The notes beneath the pieces were generated by a model, which did no database searches, had not been told where the DNA came from, and saw only the letters and a list, made by a program, of their open reading frames with translations. Shown here in pieces: positions 4,447 to 5,028 of a stretch of DNA of 5,028 nucleotides (positions within the stretch are counted from its first letter, which is position 1; every line of letters starts with the position of its first letter). This DNA is from Oscillospiraceae bacterium. Lineage in GTDB: Bacteria > Bacillota > Clostridia > Oscillospirales > Oscillospiraceae. A program made the translations under genes and the position numbers. The stretch lies in the NCBI GenBank assembly GCA_017624645.1, contig JAGAMQ010000004.1, positions 1-5,028 on the forward strand, in the 5' to 3' direction.

Positions 4447-5028
4447 ATGCATAATAGAAAGCCATTTACAATGATCCTTGCGGGCGTGCTTGCAGTGATC
4501 ATGATTGTGACGCTGATTGCGGGCATGCTGCCCAGCCTGGTCAATGCTGCCAAGGGTGAGTCTGTCAGTGAGCTGAAGCAGCAGCTGGATGCCCTGAAGG
4601 AAGATAAGAAGAAGCTGGATTCCGAAATTAAGGGTCTGCGCGATCAGCTGTCGGACAATTTGGACAGCATGGAAAAGATCGTGAACCAGAAGAATACCAT
4701 AGATCAGGAGATCTTCGCTCTGTACGAGCAGACCACCAACCTCAACGACCAGATCGCCACCTACAGCCTGCTGATTGCAGACAAGCAGGAGGAGCTGGAC
4801 GAGGCGGAGGCCCATCTGGCGGAGCTGAACCGTAAAAATAAAGAGCGTATCCGCACCATGGAAGAGGACGGAAGCCTTTCCTACTGGTCGGTGCTGTTTA
4901 AGGCAAATGACTTTTCCGATCTGCTGGACCGGCTGAACATGGTAGAGGAGATCGCAGCCTCTGACCGCCGCCGGCTAAAGGAAATGAGCGAAGCTGCGAA
5001 GGTGGTGGAGGAAACCAAGGCATCTCTG
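4447..5028 (+). CDS. Secreted coiled-coil cell-wall hydrolase or activator (EnvC/PcsB-like), partial
   Basis: The first 194 residues of a protein whose 3' end is beyond the window. The ATG at 4447 follows AAAGGAGGG, and the gap after ftsX is only 11 bp. Residues 1-35 look like a signal peptide: basic MHNRK, a hydrophobic core of about 7-30 (MILAGVLAVIMIVTLIAGML) and a likely cleavage site at VNA-A (32-35). Residues of about 39-140 are rich in Leu, Lys, Glu and Gln in heptad-like order (ELKQQLDALKEDKKKLDSEI), a coiled coil. SYWSVLFKANDFSDLLDRLN (145-164) and the following VEEIAASDRR closely resemble the hinge segment of EnvC/PcsB/CwlO-type proteins. In these families the coiled coil binds the FtsX outer loop and a C-terminal LytM/M23, CHAP or NlpC/P60 domain cuts peptidoglycan or activates an amidase. 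That domain is not visible here, so the enzyme class is open. Position in the ftsEX operon strongly supports the role. Confidence 0.88.
   Translation, partial: MHNRKPFTMILAGVLAVIMIVTLIAGMLPSLVNAAKGESVSELKQQLDALKEDKKKLDSEIKGLRDQLSDNLDSMEKIVNQKNTIDQEIFALYEQTTNLNDQIATYSLLIADKQEELDEAEAHLAELNRKNKERIRTMEEDGSLSYWSVLFKANDFSDLLDRLNMVEEIAASDRRRLKEMSEAAKVVEETKASL

Noticed and set aside
4432..4815. 127-codon minus-strand open frame opposite the coiled-coil gene
   Set aside because: Its Leu/Gln-rich sequence is the reverse complement of Lys/Glu/Gln/Leu coiled-coil codons, and it has no start signal.
1..5028. tRNA or rRNA genes, CRISPR arrays, transposases, phage or defence genes
   Set aside because: None seen on either strand; the coding content is core-genome-like and codon use looks uniform by eye, with no sign of recent transfer.

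Overview
The window looks like a chromosomal stretch from a Gram-positive anaerobe of the Clostridia, most likely an Oscillospiraceae/Ruminococcaceae-type gut bacterium. This is an inference. It rests on strong AGGAGG-type ribosome binding sites, sigma-A-like promoters (TTGACA or TTGCAA, 17 bp, TACAAT), moderate GC content, a DUF4830-type small membrane protein, and a CdaR/PucR-type regulator next to ftsEX. No mobile element, tRNA, rRNA or CRISPR array is visible.

Left edge (1-60, minus strand): a near-consensus promoter followed by the first bases of what reads as an FMN riboswitch (RFN element). The riboflavin gene it would control lies outside the window. Next comes a membrane-anchored DUF4830-like protein (87-599, minus). 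It is divergent, across a 70 bp gap, from an RsuA-family 16S rRNA pseudouridine synthase (670-1368, plus).

Middle (1369-2700): a 204 bp intergenic region carries a good promoter embedded in TTGCAA/GTGCAA repeats and an inverted repeat. It leads to a CdaR/PucR-family transcription regulator (1573-2658), which ends at a textbook rho-independent terminator. A second hairpin with a T tract follows.

Right half (2700-5028): a strong promoter whose -10 box lies inside a perfect 7-3-7 palindrome drives ftsE (2875-3561), ftsX (3551-4435, overlapping ftsE by 11 bp) and, 11 bp later, a secreted coiled-coil protein cut by the window end (4447-5028). FtsE (ATPase) and FtsX (membrane subunit) form an ABC-type complex. 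It does not transport; it uses ATP hydrolysis to trigger cell-wall hydrolysis through an extracellular coiled-coil partner. The third gene has the features of that partner (EnvC/PcsB-like), so the three genes probably form one cell-wall-remodelling operon running off the right edge.

The coding content is mostly ordinary core genome. The points most worth checking are regulatory: the palindrome on the ftsEX promoter, which fits the GlnR/TnrA consensus spacing; the repeat-rich promoter of the CdaR-like gene; and the riboswitch at the left edge. I see no evidence of an undescribed multi-gene system.
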